Of a stretch of DNA of 64,000 nucleotides, positions 1 to 11,460 are shown one piece after another. Location of the stretch: assembly GCA_037039925.1 (NCBI GenBank), contig JAXRKP010000453.1:181001-245000 (forward strand), in the 5' to 3' direction. A program made the position numbers and the translations under genes. The first letter of the stretch is position 1; each line of letters begins with the position of its first letter. Below the pieces are notes generated by a model. It was not told the DNA's origin, did no database searches, and was given only the letters and a program-made list of their open reading frames with translations. The DNA comes from Doris montereyensis (Eukaryota; Mollusca; Gastropoda; Nudibranchia; Dorididae).

Positions 1-81
1 CAATTCTGATATGATACGATATTTCAGGACATAAAAATCGATATTTCGATACAACATGCCTAACAAAGCTTCAATACTCAC

Positions 82-635
82 AGACTTCTTTTTATAATGA
101 GGATCATCAAACAAATATTGATGCTCTTTGTGCAACTGTATCAATTTTAGAACGGATACCTTGCTCCAAGCCACAGTTCCTGATGCCACCTCTACACTGT
201 TGGTGGCAACCACCATCGTGGCCTGCTCTTCTTTAGGAAAAATAACTACAGAATTCTCTTCCCTACAAGGGTTTACAGCGATTCTTCCGCTTTCCAATAC
301 TTCCATATTTGCTGATGCTGTGTAACTGTATGCTGTCTGGAAATTGAAGAAAATAAAATCATTCAGTTTTTAATTAAAATTCCATTAATTGTAACTATTT
401 TAAATCTTAAATCGGTCTCTGGATCAAGATCTAGAAATTAGATCTATATCTAGATTAGATATCTACAAATTTTATACAAAAATACTAGATTTCTAGATCT
501 AGATCTAGATCTAGATGATGTATCTGTTTTAGAACCTAGATCTAGATCTAAATCTAGTAAATTTGGATTACTTACCTGAGAATTGACATTAAAAATAGGT
601 TCAACAAAAAAGTAGCGACCAGTAACAAGATACAT
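82..635 (-). CDS. unrecognised gene, two coding exons (partial, runs off left edge)
   Basis: Two minus-strand exons join in phase 0. The first, 635-576, reads from a Met (MYLVTGRYFF...) for 20 codons and ends at a strong donor, CAG|GTAAGT. The second, 336-82, is 85 codons long, follows a CCAG acceptor and ends at a GTGAGT donor (76-81). It contains the segments ENSVVIFPKEEQATMVVATN and KLIQLHKEHQYLFDDPHYKK. Both stay open only in the spliced frame and both have good splice sites, which supports real coding sequence. I do not recognise the family and see no signal peptide or membrane segment. The Met at 635 may be the true start: an in-frame TAG lies upstream, although a TTTCTAG acceptor-like site also lies just before it. 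The rest of the protein lies beyond position 1. A repetitive AGATCT tract fills much of the short intron. Confidence 0.6.
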
Positions 636-3600
636 AGAATTTAGATCTATATTTATATCTAATCTCTAGAAAGAGACCTCCACCAACTATTGCGGGTCCG
701 GGAATATGAAAACAAATGCAACCATTACCGGTTCATCCCCATTGACCTCGCACCAGTTTCGGTGTCATGCTCAAATCTTTAAATTAAAAATAAACCTCGT
801 TCTGTTGTAATCTTATTCTTGTGTTGTTATTGAAAGGCTGACACATTATTAATTGTTAAAATTCATCATAAGCATCGTCAGTTTCTATACTGACGGCTTT
901 GATCGAGATAAGCTCCGATTGAACCAAATTGTCAGCTTATTTTCTACTTTCTTACCTTTTTGTTTGCCCCCTCGTCTTCAACCGACGATTGCGCTCTCTG
1001 ACTTCCTGTTTCATTCAAGATTGCGGAGAGAAAACCTTAAAACTATTTATATCTTTGTGAGTATCAACGTCATAGAGGTGAGTTGGATACGAGATAGTAT
1101 TCCTGGAATTAGGAATAGATCTAGAGACCTCGAAGATGCAGTTATTAGGTTGGGCTTTTTTTAAGGGCATTGTCTATCTATTTAGAATAATCACTGTATT
1201 ATTTTGATAGATAGCCTAAGAAAGCACTATCACAAACCTGCATCTCAGTTCAGAATCACTTCCTATCTGTTCACAAGTGCACTTGTCATTTTTAATTCTA
1301 TTACTATTAGTCAAGTGGCCTAATGATATCACATTTATTGTTAACTGGTACAGGTTTATTCCCTACTTCATGTATTAAGAACCAGAGTATGTTGTAGAAG
1401 CAGTAGTTGTTGTATTAGTAGTGATAGGTAGGCCGAGTAAGTAGGTAGGTAGTAGTAAACTCAGCAAACAAAAAAAGTAACTGCACCATTGAAATTCACA
1501 TAAATTCCTTTGCTGAAAAAACAACTCACATTGTCACAACAAATAACAATTAGATCAAATTTGACATCAAAATTCGTGTTTTCATTCTTTTAACCATTAA
1601 TCAATTCAAAGTTTCTTTTGAAAAAAAACTATTTTGCTGGCTCCAGTATCTAATATAATTTTTAAAAACTTCCTTTTATATTATAAATATAATTCTGTCA
1701 TGCCTTCTGACCTTAGTAAGCGACCAATCGAGCTGAAAATTTGTATGGAAATACTCAAAGGCATGAAGTATGATCCTATACTTTCAGATCCCCATAACTC
1801 CTTAATTATTGTTAATAAATTAGTTAAATTAACTTTGTTCCCATTGTATATAGTTGGGCTTTTTTCCTTGTTGGTATGGAAGTCGTTGCCAAGTGTCAAC
1901 ATTTCAGTGTGTACAATACGGCTAGATCACATTCAGTGTAGATCTAGAATCTACATGATTTAATTTGATATAAATCAAATGAAATCTAGAGTCTTGCAAG
2001 GACCATAGCAAGCAATTGCTCAGTTATGTCCCCTGACAGGATTTTCAATGTAATGGTCTTGGGTATTGTAACTGACTGACATGTGCTCACATGCATGTTT
2101 AGTTGGGGTTTTTCTTTTGGTTTTTCTCTTTTTATTTGGTGTTTTTCTTGTTTTTTTATTTCGTGAGGTTCATTTACGTGTAATTAAGCACAGTGGTAGA
2201 ATTCCAAGTGAAAGAGAGAAGTGGCGATGATGAAATAGTATACTAATTGTAAGACTGCATGGGATTAGACCTCTGTTTTCAATATTAAACCAATCGCATG
2301 TTTTGTCAAGTGCTTCGCAGAGATAGATCTTCAAGTTATATTACTAATAATATTAATGCTGATGGTCAATATATATATACTGATTGGGTTAGAGTAAGAT
2401 CCTTGACTTCTCCACTTTCTTTCTATGATGTATGCCTTGGCATATTATTATAATAAATATTGATGGCCGCCACCTACCTCCCCCACTCGCCCACTGTCAC
2501 TCTGATCGGCATAGTCGCAACTGGGAATGATTGACTTGGAGAAATGAGAGACAGGCATCAGGCCATATGGTCAACCACATGCCAACACCTGAGCGGATTT
2601 TAACTTGCATTAATTGGATCTTGTGATGCAGGATTAAGTCAAGTGGAGGAGAGTTTAATAATTATTAATACACAGGTACATCTGTATTGATTGTATTCTT
2701 ATTTGGGGTTGACGGTCATGGGTGCCACTGAAACATCGACTTATGCAATTGTTTTTTCATGCAAATTGTGTTGGAGATGGGACTGTCAAAAAACATTGAC
2801 TTGGATGAAACTCGACTTATGCAAAGTTGACTTATGCAACATCCACTGTATTGTAGATTCTACATCTACTGAGCGTGATATAGATTCTAGATCTAAAAGG
2901 GATATATGGTAAATCATAAGAAGGAAAAACAAAACAGACAATTGATGAGAAGAAGAAGAACAAGATGATGAAGGTGACACTATTGACACTGCCACAGAAG
3001 ACGATGGTGACAAAGAATATGCCGCCATGAAAGACGAAGAAGACGCCGTTGCCAATGAAGACAACAACGACGAAGAAAAAGTGGCCGACAGAGAAGAAGA
3101 CGATGGAGAAGACAAAAAAAATGAAGAAAAGACGTATAATCAAAGACGAAAAAGTGACTACAAAGAAGACGGAAAAGAAATGATAATAAATATTATAATA
3201 GTAATAGTATAAGAATGAAAGTTGAAAGAGACTGAAAACAAGAAGAAGAGAAAATAAGGATTTAAATAATTTAATCAAATGAATTCAAGCAAGACAAAGA
3301 TGACAAAAACAACTAGAAAGGAAAGAATGATGATAAAACTAAGAAGAAGATTTATTTAGAGGGATAATGATTAAATTTTAAGTTTCAAAGGAATAGTAAC
3401 ATTATTATATAAGATAAAAATAAAGAAGATGAAAAAGAAGAAGAAGACAGAGAAACAATTTTTTACAAATAACAATTTGTTTTAAAGATTTTAAAAGTAG
3501 TAACATTTATAACAATATATCATGGTTTGAAAAAAAAAAAGAAGCCAGATTCAACTCTAAAAAGAGCTATCACCAATATCTCCAGCCTACAAGCATACAT

Positions 3601-3822
3601 CCGATCAACTTGAAGAAATGACATACAATTCAAAAGGATCCATGTAGACAAAAACAAGATGGCATCTACTTTTCTGTCTTTAATTATTAATTGGTATCGA
3701 CTGTGATCAGTGATGACCATCTTTAGTTATATTCCTTGCTGGTTTGATGGCTTTTGACTATATATATCAATGGGGTTTTTTTATGGTGTGTATGTCTCCT
3801 TCTTGAAATACTTATTTTTGTA
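636..3822. other. no gene seen; AT-rich, with a purine-rich stretch
   Basis: I find no supported exon here. Positions about 2930-3440 are a GAA/GAC-rich purine tract whose plus frame gives an Asp/Glu/Lys-rich peptide and whose minus frame gives a Ser/Phe-rich one. Both look like products of simple sequence. Kinase motifs (HRDLK, DFG) that could belong to the RIPK1-like gene downstream were looked for and not found. Confidence 0.5.
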
Positions 3823-4648
3823 CAGTTGACCCCGATGTATCGTAACTCAGTTAAAGTTAATCACAATTGCTGCTTATTTGCAACTTTTTCAAAAGAACGG
3901 AATTAATTCTATATAAAAGTCTCTGGTTAATCGCAAAACACTTCAGATAATCGCAACCCCGGTGACACCTTGCCTCAGATTTTTGGTAGGCTTTTGTCTT
4001 ATTTCACACTTTGCTAAACGATGATCGCATGTCTACATTGCTATTACCTAACAACCGTAACAAGACAACAGCCTTACACTGATTATGGGTCTAGCAGACA
4101 GTAAAAGACACAATTGGCCTTGCATAGAGGCGAGTCAGACAGCTCAGTGCAAGCAGTCGCATCATTTCGTCACTGGAAACGTGCTTTAAACGGCTTGTAA
4201 TCGTAAACTATTAGTGACTGGCTATTGATCGTCTCTGATTACTGTACGCAATCAAAAAAGTTCCTTGCTGCATGGTGAGGACAAATCTAACAAAAGCATG
4301 GGTGGCTATAATCTTGTATCAGTGAACTCTTCGATGTTTGTCACCTGTGACAGAGATTAGCAAGGAGGATATGGCATATCAGTTGCGTGAGTGATTTTAA
4401 TGAATCATATTGGCTCACACATGTGCATACATACACCCAATGGTTAATGAAGGAATCATTTTTTAACAATCACTTTTACCATATATATGGCTATATAAGA
4501 GAGATGCAACAATGATTGTCACATTATTGTCAAGTAGTATAATAACCAGAAATAACTGAGCCCGCTGGGAAATCCGGCTTATCTCAACTTCAGATTATCA
4601 CAACAATTATCCCGCTCCCACCATGCTGCGGTTAACCGGAGTCGACTG
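3823..4648. mobile_element. pogo/Tigger-like non-autonomous DNA transposon (MITE)
   Basis: The left end reads CAGTTGACCCCGATGTATCG and the right end, reverse complemented, reads CAGTCGACTCCGGTTAACCG. These are imperfect terminal inverted repeats of the CAGTYGACYCCG type typical of Tigger/pogo elements. Each end abuts TA (3821-3822 and 4649-4650), the expected target duplication. The 826-bp interior has no transposase frame. Confidence 0.65.
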
Positions 4649-4789
4649 TATCTTCTACTTAAGACAAGTAATCATGCATTTCCTTGTCTATTGCTTTGTC
4701 ATAATTCATCTGTCCGTCCGCTGCAACAAAACCATGACAAATCTCAACTTGTGAATATTTATGATTACTTTGTAACTTTATAATGTTTC

Positions 4790-5480
4790 AAATAATAATT
4801 ATAATAATGAATTACATTTATATAGTGCCTTTACCCACAGGATATAGACTCAGGTGCTTTACATTGAAATCAACTATTACGACATTGAATATTTTCAAAT
4901 GTATACATATAAAGACACTTATCATATCATAAACAAAAATAGTCACTCACACAATAATATATACGGTATATATCATAGTGGCCATCAATGAATAAAAAGT
5001 TAAAAGTAAATGCACTGTTCTTGAATCAATAATTTGTGTCGTGTCGAAGTTAAAAAGATATGTTTTCAAACATGTCTTGAAATGATCGAGGAGCTTGAAT
5101 GTCTTAATTTTGCCAGAGAAATGAGTTCCAAAATTGGGGGCCAAAAAGAAATATGATCGTTCTCCGATTTTTCAAGACATCTGAAAGATTTGTTCAAGTT
5201 TTGGTATCTTCTGAGGATCTAAGCTGTCTTGATGGAGTATAAACATTTAGGAGATTTTTCAATTAACTGGGGCCTTGACCACTGAAACATTTTAAAACTA
5301 TCAGGCAAATTTTACACAATACCCTTTTCTGGACTAGGGCAATGTGACTAAAGTTCTGTCGATGAGGAACGTCTAGTCTTCTTAAGAACCTGGCTGCATT
5401 GTTTCGTGCTTTAATTTTTTCTCTTAAAAGCAAACCCTCTCTCTGGCGTGAATCATATCCAAGCTAAACTAAATTCATAG
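4790..5480. mobile_element. interspersed element with TATATAGTGCC / CAGGTGCTTTACA core
   Basis: The stretch starts in ATAAT repeats followed by TTTATATAGTGCCTTTACCC and a GGTGCTTTACA motif, a head shared by many invertebrate interspersed repeats. About 400 bp of non-repetitive body follows. A related body (shared GAGTTCCAAA and TCAGAGAAAT-like blocks) occurs at 7510-7850. There is no coding frame. The class is not determined. Confidence 0.4.
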
Positions 5481-5689
5481 TTATCCCTTGTATATAATAT
5501 AGACTTTTATGTATATTTACAAGCATGCCCCTAAACAATGATGATTATGATTACTCTCTTGTCACATTCTTTTGTTTTTAATAGCTTACCGGGTGCAGGG
5601 TGATGATATTAAGTACCAGTACAGTATTCGGTACTTGGGTTAGGCGGGCTTTTCAAATATCTATTTCCGGAAATGCAGGAATGAGTAAC

Positions 5690-5895
5690 AATAACAATAA
5701 AAAAGTTTTTGTGGATTGCAGGCAAAACAATCTTTTCCCAATCAATTAAAATACTGATTTGACCCAAGAGTTTATTCGCTAAGAACCTAAAACAGTTTAT
5801 TTGAAATCTACATACGAAATATGGAAGTTTTGGGTGCAGTAGTTCCTGAGTTTAGAGCGGTCAAAGTTTGAGACATACAGTTTTATATATCATAT
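5690..5895 (+). repeat. interspersed repeat D, copy 1
   Basis: About 190 bp here recur at 38838-39020 in the same orientation. They share AAATACTGATTTGACCCAAG, AGTTTATTC and GTGGTTCCTGAGTT-like blocks. No frame and no terminal repeats are obvious. Confidence 0.7.
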
Positions 5896-6253
5896 CTAGA
5901 TATATACACATATATTAATTATGTTATACTGTCCACAAATAGTAACATATTTTTTATATGTAACTTAAAATCCTTTCTATGACTTACCACTCATATTTCG
6001 TTTTGTTTTGTTATTGTGAGTGAGTTCTTTTCAACCAATGTTTTACTCTTACTCTTCCAACCATCAATAAATCAAAGTACCGTATGAAGATTTCATTTTC
6101 ATGATATCCTTTTGGTAAATATGTACCTTCAGTTTTTGAGATATGATATGCATTTGCTTTTTGTGGACCATATAATTGTTTACGTATAATTGTTTACACC
6201 TTCAATGTCAGCCAACATTTATTCACACTCTTGTGTCCCACGTTATTTTCAAG

Positions 6254-6329
6254 AGTGGCGATGTGGTTATTATTGCAATGGCCGAAGGAAGAGGAATGCC
6301 AAGCACAACAATTCATGAAAATACGACAG
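6254..6329 (+). CDS. RHIM-DD gene, first visible exon
   Basis: Donor ACAG|GTAGGC. The ATG at 6278 is a possible start. A pyrimidine-rich acceptor, TTATTTTCAAG|AGTGGC, at 6253/6254 makes an internal exon equally possible, adding SGDVVIIA in front of the Met. The exon ends with one base (G) of a split codon, which fits both exon 2 and exon 3. Confidence 0.6.
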
Positions 6330-9300
6330 GTAGGCTGCTAAGTAAAGCTATAGATATCAAGTAACTGTTGAATTATCATAATATTAGTTAGGGGAGAAGA
6401 GAAAAAACACAACTTTATTATTAGTATTACACAGCATATATGCTTTGGTATTGAGATTTGGCGAAAGTAAAGGCAGCGTGGATGGAGAATAATGACAAAA
6501 AATGACATTTAATGACAAACTACTATGTTATGCCGTCTGCCTAGAAATGTAATTTTTTTTGTAAGGGCTCTTCTTCTGTTTACCTTACATTCAACACTGA
6601 GTATGAGATTGAGAATTACTTTACTTAACGTTTCTTGGTTGGGGGGGGGGAGGAGAGGTCCGTCCTGACATGAGGGGGGCACTATATTTGCCCAAAATGG
6701 GACAAATTTAGTTTATTGTATAATTGGATGTAGCCATTCATTCCCCGTCACATCGATACCAATACCATAAAAAGAAGCTCAGTATCAATATTTTGAACTT
6801 TTTACGATTTGTTTAGATATACGATACCACCCCAACTTTCAACACGTTGAACTATAAAAGCCATTAATTTTGTGAGTAAAGTATAGTATTATTAGCAAGT
6901 TGGTATGTACTCATTTTAATCAGCATAGTGTGATCTTTGTAAAAAAAACAATTTATCACATGATTTCTTCAATACTGCCTGAGAACGTGAGGAAAATATG
7001 TGAGATTGACATATTCCACACACCTGTTATTGAAAGATGCTGTCTGGCATGAGTATAAAGTTATAAGGGACACGGAACAGCTGAAACGGGGTCGATATTT
7101 TGAAGTAGCCGAAAGCTTCTCAATCTCATGGTTTTATGACGTTTCAAAGTATTATCCCACTCTTTTCTAGGTTTTTATCAGAAAAAACATTCAAATAACA
7201 GAAAAAATAGTTTCAAATACAATTTTTCTCAAAATGCGAATTTTGACTGTTTTTTGCTAAGTAGTTTTACAATTTCACAGTATTCGTTTGAAATTTGGCA
7301 TACAGCTTTTTTTATATTATAATTATAACTAAGAGATCTACATGTAGGATTATAGCTTTCACTTTCATACTTTCGGAAAAATTCATGATTTTTTTGTGGA
7401 AAATTGAGAGAAATCAGTTTCCTTCCCAAGCTCGATTTTTTAAATTTGTAAAAATAATAAAAATAATAATAAGAAGAAATAATTTCTATAACGCATTAGT
7501 CCATATATGATAATACTCTAAAGCGCTTGACATAAATGGGCATGAGGAGAAAGAAGATTAATCGAGAAGTTGTTAGTATGAAGCTCTAAAAAGTTCCGTC
7601 TTGAGATTTTTTCTTGAAAGAGTTGTACGAGGGAGATTGTCTTGTGGTTAATGATTTGGAGTTCCAAATCCGAGGGGCAGGGTGTGAGAATGGCTTTGTC
7701 AGAGAAATTAGATTGTGAAAGATTGTTCTCAAGACTGATGATCTGAGTATTCTGGATGGCACTTAAATATTGAATACAGACATGAGAGCTCAAATAATCA
7801 GGGCAAGATCGTTGATGCATTTGTAAGGAAAACAGACAAAGCAACTATTCAAGATATCAAAAAAACTGACTCGGGGAGATTCAAGATATTGAATTGAAAT
7901 TTTTATATGTGCAAAATTATAAACACTCTTAAACGAAAACTGTAGGACAACCTGGGTTTTTTTTAATCGCCTAATATTACCTATTTTTTTACCCAAAAAA
8001 ATAAGATGGCAGCCATTATCATTTCAACTAAATTTCAAAAATGACTTTCACTTTCACAATTCTTTTGCCTAATTTCGCCATGCTGAACTCATTTATGAAA
8101 TTTAAAATTGTGTATCTCTTCAATCTAGAAAAAAATTGCTCTTAGGATGACCCCCACCTCCCACCTCCCCTTTTTTATACTGGTACTAGCTTCTACTTAA
8201 TTTCAACAAAGGGTTAGTTCGTCATATCTGCTACCACTGACTACTACCAGTTACATAGAGGCACCTTCACACATTCAATTCAAACGACGTATGATTCTGT
8301 TTACTTTCCACAAGTACAAGTACCGGTATGAGATTCTTCTGATTTGAAGTCATTGCATGACTTGCATGAGACTTGACAATTTTTTAGGTAACATAGAGGC
8401 ACCTTCACACATTCAATTCAAACGACGTATGATTCTGTTTTACATTCCACAACTACAAGTACCGGTATGAGATTCTTCTGATTTGAAGTCCTTGCATGAG
8501 ACTTGACAATTTTTTAGGTTTACTTCATTAATAAGACGTCATCTCGCCAACCAAAATATGAGTAGAAAGAAAGCTCTAAACTCTAATTTAATCCTCCAAT
8601 TTGCCTTTGATCTTTGCTTTAAATATAATTTCAAGCACAACTTAATCCTTGTGTATTTGATTATATATGACATATTGCTATTAATGTTAATCTGCAAATG
8701 GTATGATTTTCTTTATGTTTTCATGGGCCTTTCTTTTCTTGCCAAAGGAGACAGTTTCAATATTTCTATTGGAAAATCAGTAAATACAATGATTGGAAAT
8801 AACAGCAAACTCGTTGTCAACTCCAGATCAAAATCTCATCGTCATCGGAAGAAAAAAGTGTTGCTGCAAAATACCCTATGACAGGTAACAGCTTCAACAA
8901 TAAATAGCACTAGACGTTATAAACCTTGACTCTTGAGAGTGAAGGGAATCACTCAGAATCCTTTTTTTTCCTTGATGATAGAAAGATTTGATGTAGGCTT
9001 GATCTTAACATTACCGGTATGCAACACAGTGCAGCTAGATTTTATCTCAAACTCCTTAAGGTCGGGTCCTCTTCTTCTTTCTTCTTCCTCGATCTCTCTG
9101 TCAGCGGGTCAGATCAGGATGCGCATTGTCTCCACGAAGTGCACAGTCTTATGCAGACTCTCCATAGGGCCGTAGAACTTTTCATCCAGAGGTACCTCTC
9201 CCAACCATTTCGCTATTTCTCTCTGATGTGTGGAGCGGACACTGCTGGAGAATACGTTCATTGTTCTGGTGGGGCGCTCCACTCTCACGCCCTTCTACTT

Positions 9301-11412
9301 CCCCAACTTTCAGATAGCGATACATATGTTGATGGAGACGGTCGTGCCCAGTCCTGAGTCTGAATAGTGTGACCTGGGACTTTCTGTCAAGTTGGTGAAT
9401 AGGGTCTTTGGCGTTATAGCTGCTATGATTTTCTCCCCATTGATTGCAGACAGCTGCCTTGTTTATTGTCTTTTCTTCCTCGAAGGTCAATGGAAGAGAC
9501 AGGTCGGGTCAATGAGTGAGATAGCCGTGAATTCGAGATTTCCGTGTCGGCCATTTTGTCATAAATTCAGATACTACAAAACACAAGGATGAAGTAACTC
9601 TTGGTAGAAGGATCGATACCCCATCCTCCGGTACCCTGCCACGATAGTCAACAAATGACTGGGCCCTTTTACCTGAAGACCAACAGCAAACCTGCCTCCA
9701 GCGATGAGGATAAGCGAGCCATGGCATTGGAAAGGGCTTGTCTATACCCAATATAGATGTAGGTTTCACTCGAAGATGCTCAAGAAAAATGTTCATCCAT
9801 CGGGGTTTGGATCCATGACCTTTACGTTGAGAGGCCAACACCTTGTCTCCGGACTACCGATTCCTCCCTTACCTACGTACATGTCTTAATTAGATTAACT
9901 ACAAAAGGAGTGAGCAGACTGAAGTCTAAAGTGAGGGACTCCAAAATAAGAAGTAGACAGGCTTTACAATTATTGTTCCTGTCTATGTTGAGATAAAGGA
10001 CTGGGGCGAAACTTGAATTCCCCAAAGACGCTTGCAATGGAAAGAGAAAGATGGAGATCCTTCATTGCTGTCCTACATGCCAACTGGCGTGATGGGCATA
10101 AGTAAAGAACTCTGTTGTGCATACATGGTGTTGTTGGCCTAGTGGTCAAGTTGCCAGACTTGGGATTACGAGGTCCTGGGTTCAAATCCCAGCAATGCTA
10201 TGTCTGACGTTGTGTCTCTTGGGAAAGACATTTAACACGCATTTTCCTCCTTCGACCCAAGTGCAAATAGGTATCAACAAGAGCTTGGGAGTAAAACCTG
10301 CAATAGACTAACATCCCGTCCAGTACAGCTTAATATCACCTGTTCCACTTTACGCTATAGCAACCAGGATAAGTTACAACTCTATGGGCCATAATGGCCT
10401 TGGAGGAACTTTACTTACTTTTAATATGTTGTGCATGATACCATATATATATGCCAAATCGGTTGTTTCGTCTTCTTTGGTGCATTCATTTCATCACTTA
10501 TCAATACTTACTAGCCGTTCTATCTGTTTATCTCATTATCTGTTTTTCAGTTCAGGTTAATCTTCTTCTTTTTTTTTTTGGTGGGTATATTTATACACTT
10601 GAGAAAAGTTTTTATCGAATTTGTGCCTAAACTAAAATAATGCGAAACATCTATGTGTAACATTTTTTTTTCTTATGAATAATATGTTTGATGTTGATTT
10701 GATTTGATTTGATTTACCCACATTCATATCTAAGGTGATCTCAGGGTTTTTGGTAGGATTTTGTTTGTGTGGCCTGGACTGCCGTGTAAACAGCCAAGGG
10801 ATCTTTAACATCCACAGAGTGTTGTGATCTGCATACGGGACCTCCTTCTCACCATCCGTCTTTGATGGACTTGGTGTCGATCAACCTACCTGGACCGGGG
10901 AGGGGGTAGATGTTTCCATTGACAGGGCTCAAACCCAGTACCTTTTGGTTTAGAGGTCGACACCGTGCCTTTGGACTACCAAGTCCCTCATGAATAGTAA
11001 TGGAGAAGCAATAAATATCTTCTTATTCTTATGCATTAGTAAAGGCAGAAATGAACTAAATCATATCAGTCAGTGAATATAACAAAATTTCCTGAACTAT
11101 CTATCAATATCTGTTATATCCACAGATTCAATAGAACTGGTAACCACGAATGACAAACTGGAATTAAAAGGGAACATTGGAAAACACTGGAAGGAACTCG
11201 GAATAGGGTTAGGATTTGAAAATGCTGAACTTGAACAAATAGAAATCGATTCTAAAAGTGACGTATCGGAACGTGTTTACCAAATTCTTACAAAGTGGGA
11301 GCAACGTGAGGCAGGTTGTGCCACTAAAACAGCTCTAGCTAAAGTTTTTATGAAAATGAAGAGAGGAGATTTGGCCGATATTCTCTGGCAGCCAAGTCAT
11401 AGTGAGCAATAG
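6278..11412 (+). CDS. RIPK1-like RHIM + death-domain protein (kinase-less as seen)
   Basis: Three exons in phase 1/phase 1: 6278-6329 (or from 6254), 8748-8884 and 11126-11412. Exon 1 gives MAEGRGMPSTTIHENTT. Exon 2 carries an ISIGKSVNTM / MIGNNSKLVV segment resembling a RHIM amyloid core (I-Q-x-G-x-x-N-x-M). Exon 3 is a complete death domain (GNIGKHWKELGIGLGFENAE, then ERVYQILTKWEQREAGCATK) ending in TAG. The RHIM-then-DD order and the GKHWK and VYQ-L-KW signatures match the C-terminal part of RIPK1, an adaptor for NF-kB and necroptotic signalling in the cytosol. No kinase exons are visible in 0.7-6.2 kb. Exon 2 reads into TGA (8879-8881) unless one base is added in the A-run 8852-8857. With it the product is 158 aa; skipping exon 2 gives 112 aa. 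RIPK1-like is inferred; the death domain is secure. Confidence 0.75.
7510..7850. mobile_element. interspersed element related to 4790-5480
   Basis: It contains AAAGCGCTTGACA and a body sharing GGAGTTCCAAA and TCAGAGAAAT-like blocks with the 4.8-5.5 kb element. It sits in intron 1 of the RHIM-DD gene. No coding is seen. Confidence 0.35.
8254..8517 (+). repeat. direct tandem duplication, two copies of about 125 bp
   Basis: The block from ACATAGAGGCACCTTCACAC to GACAATTTTTTAGGT occurs twice back to back, with one small insertion (GCATGACTT) in the first copy. It lies about 230 bp upstream of the RHIM-like exon. Confidence 0.9.
8748..8884 (+). CDS. RHIM-like cassette exon
   Basis: Acceptor CTTTTCTTGCCAAAG, donor ACAG|GTAACA. 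The exon continues the split codon to GGA and encodes GDSFNISIGKSVNTMIGNNS, then a basic Arg/Lys/His run. It is 137 nt as read, one short of a phase-preserving 138. With one more A in the 8852-8857 run, the frame becomes ...KKKSVAAKYPMT and joins exon 3 exactly. The AAKY segment also resembles the spacer before the RIPK1 death domain, which supports the corrected frame. Confidence 0.55.
9045..9500 (-). mobile_element. LINE fragment, C-terminal end of the polyprotein
   Basis: The minus frame reads RKSQVTLFRLRTGHDRLHQH, then ILQQCPLH and KFYGPMESLHKTVHF. The order FRLRTGH, (I/L)LQ-CP, and a terminal (L/F)YG helix is typical of the 3' end of RNase H-bearing molluscan LINE polyproteins. It is 5'-truncated and ends before 9045. 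It lies in intron 2 of the RHIM-DD gene. Confidence 0.65.
9600..9872 (-). mobile_element. SINE-B copy (tRNA-derived, minus strand)
   Basis: Its right end (TTTGGATCCATGACC, GAGAGGCCAACACC, CCGGACTACC) matches the ends of the elements at 10685-10995 and 13985-14255. Read on the minus strand it resembles a pol III A box/B box head. Confidence 0.5.
10128..10422 (+). mobile_element. SINE-A, most complete copy (tRNA-derived)
   Basis: The head is tRNA-like: A box TTGGCCTAGTGGTCAAG and B box GGGTTCAAATCC, in a 70-nt arrangement resembling a tRNA. The body that follows is shared with seven other places in the window (CCGACGTTG..TTGGGAAAG, CCCACTCGACTCAGGTGCAA, TAACGTCCTGTCCAGG) and the tail is CTCTATGGGCCATAATGGCC. 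Length is about 290 bp. Confidence 0.8.
10685..10995 (-). mobile_element. SINE-B copy (tRNA-derived, minus strand)
   Basis: The copy runs from TTTGATTTACCCACATTCAT through GACTGCCGTGTAAAC and GAGTGTTGTGATC to GGGCTCAAACCC..GGACTACCAAGTCCC. The reverse complement starts with a tRNA-like head whose B box is GGTTTGAGCCC. A second full copy is at 13985-14255. Confidence 0.7.
11126..11412 (+). CDS. death-domain terminal exon
   Basis: Acceptor TATATCCACAG, then DSIELVTTNDKLELKGNIGK and about 75 further residues to TAG at 11410-11412. It has the six-helix death-domain pattern: the Trp in GKHWKEL, the acidic ENAELEQIEID helix, the KW in YQILTKWEQ, and a final DLADIL helix. No frameshift is seen in this exon. 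Confidence 0.85.
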
Positions 11413-11447
11413 ATATTGCAAGCATTAATTATGATTGATTAAAAGTG

Positions 11448-11453
11448 AATAAA
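11448..11453 (+). terminator. poly(A) signal AATAAA of the RHIM-DD gene
   Basis: An AATAAA lies 35 nt after the TAG, immediately before the GAGAGATTGTTAGAT tandem repeat. Confidence 0.5.
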
Positions 11454-11460
11454 TATGATG

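Noticed and set aside
2786..3278. Acidic frame (plus) and Ser/Phe-rich frames (minus)
   Set aside because: Purine-rich low-complexity DNA with no splice sites or conserved motif.
700..6250. Kinase exons of a full RIPK1 gene
   Set aside because: I looked for HRDLK, DFG and glycine-loop motifs on the plus strand and found none; this cannot exclude short or diverged exons.
9182..9490. 102-codon minus frame as an independent gene
   Set aside because: Its motifs are those of a LINE polyprotein end; treated as a retrotransposon fragment.
10128..10200. Possible tRNA gene
   Set aside because: It has A and B boxes but continues into a 290-bp body repeated elsewhere, so it is the head of a tRNA-derived SINE.
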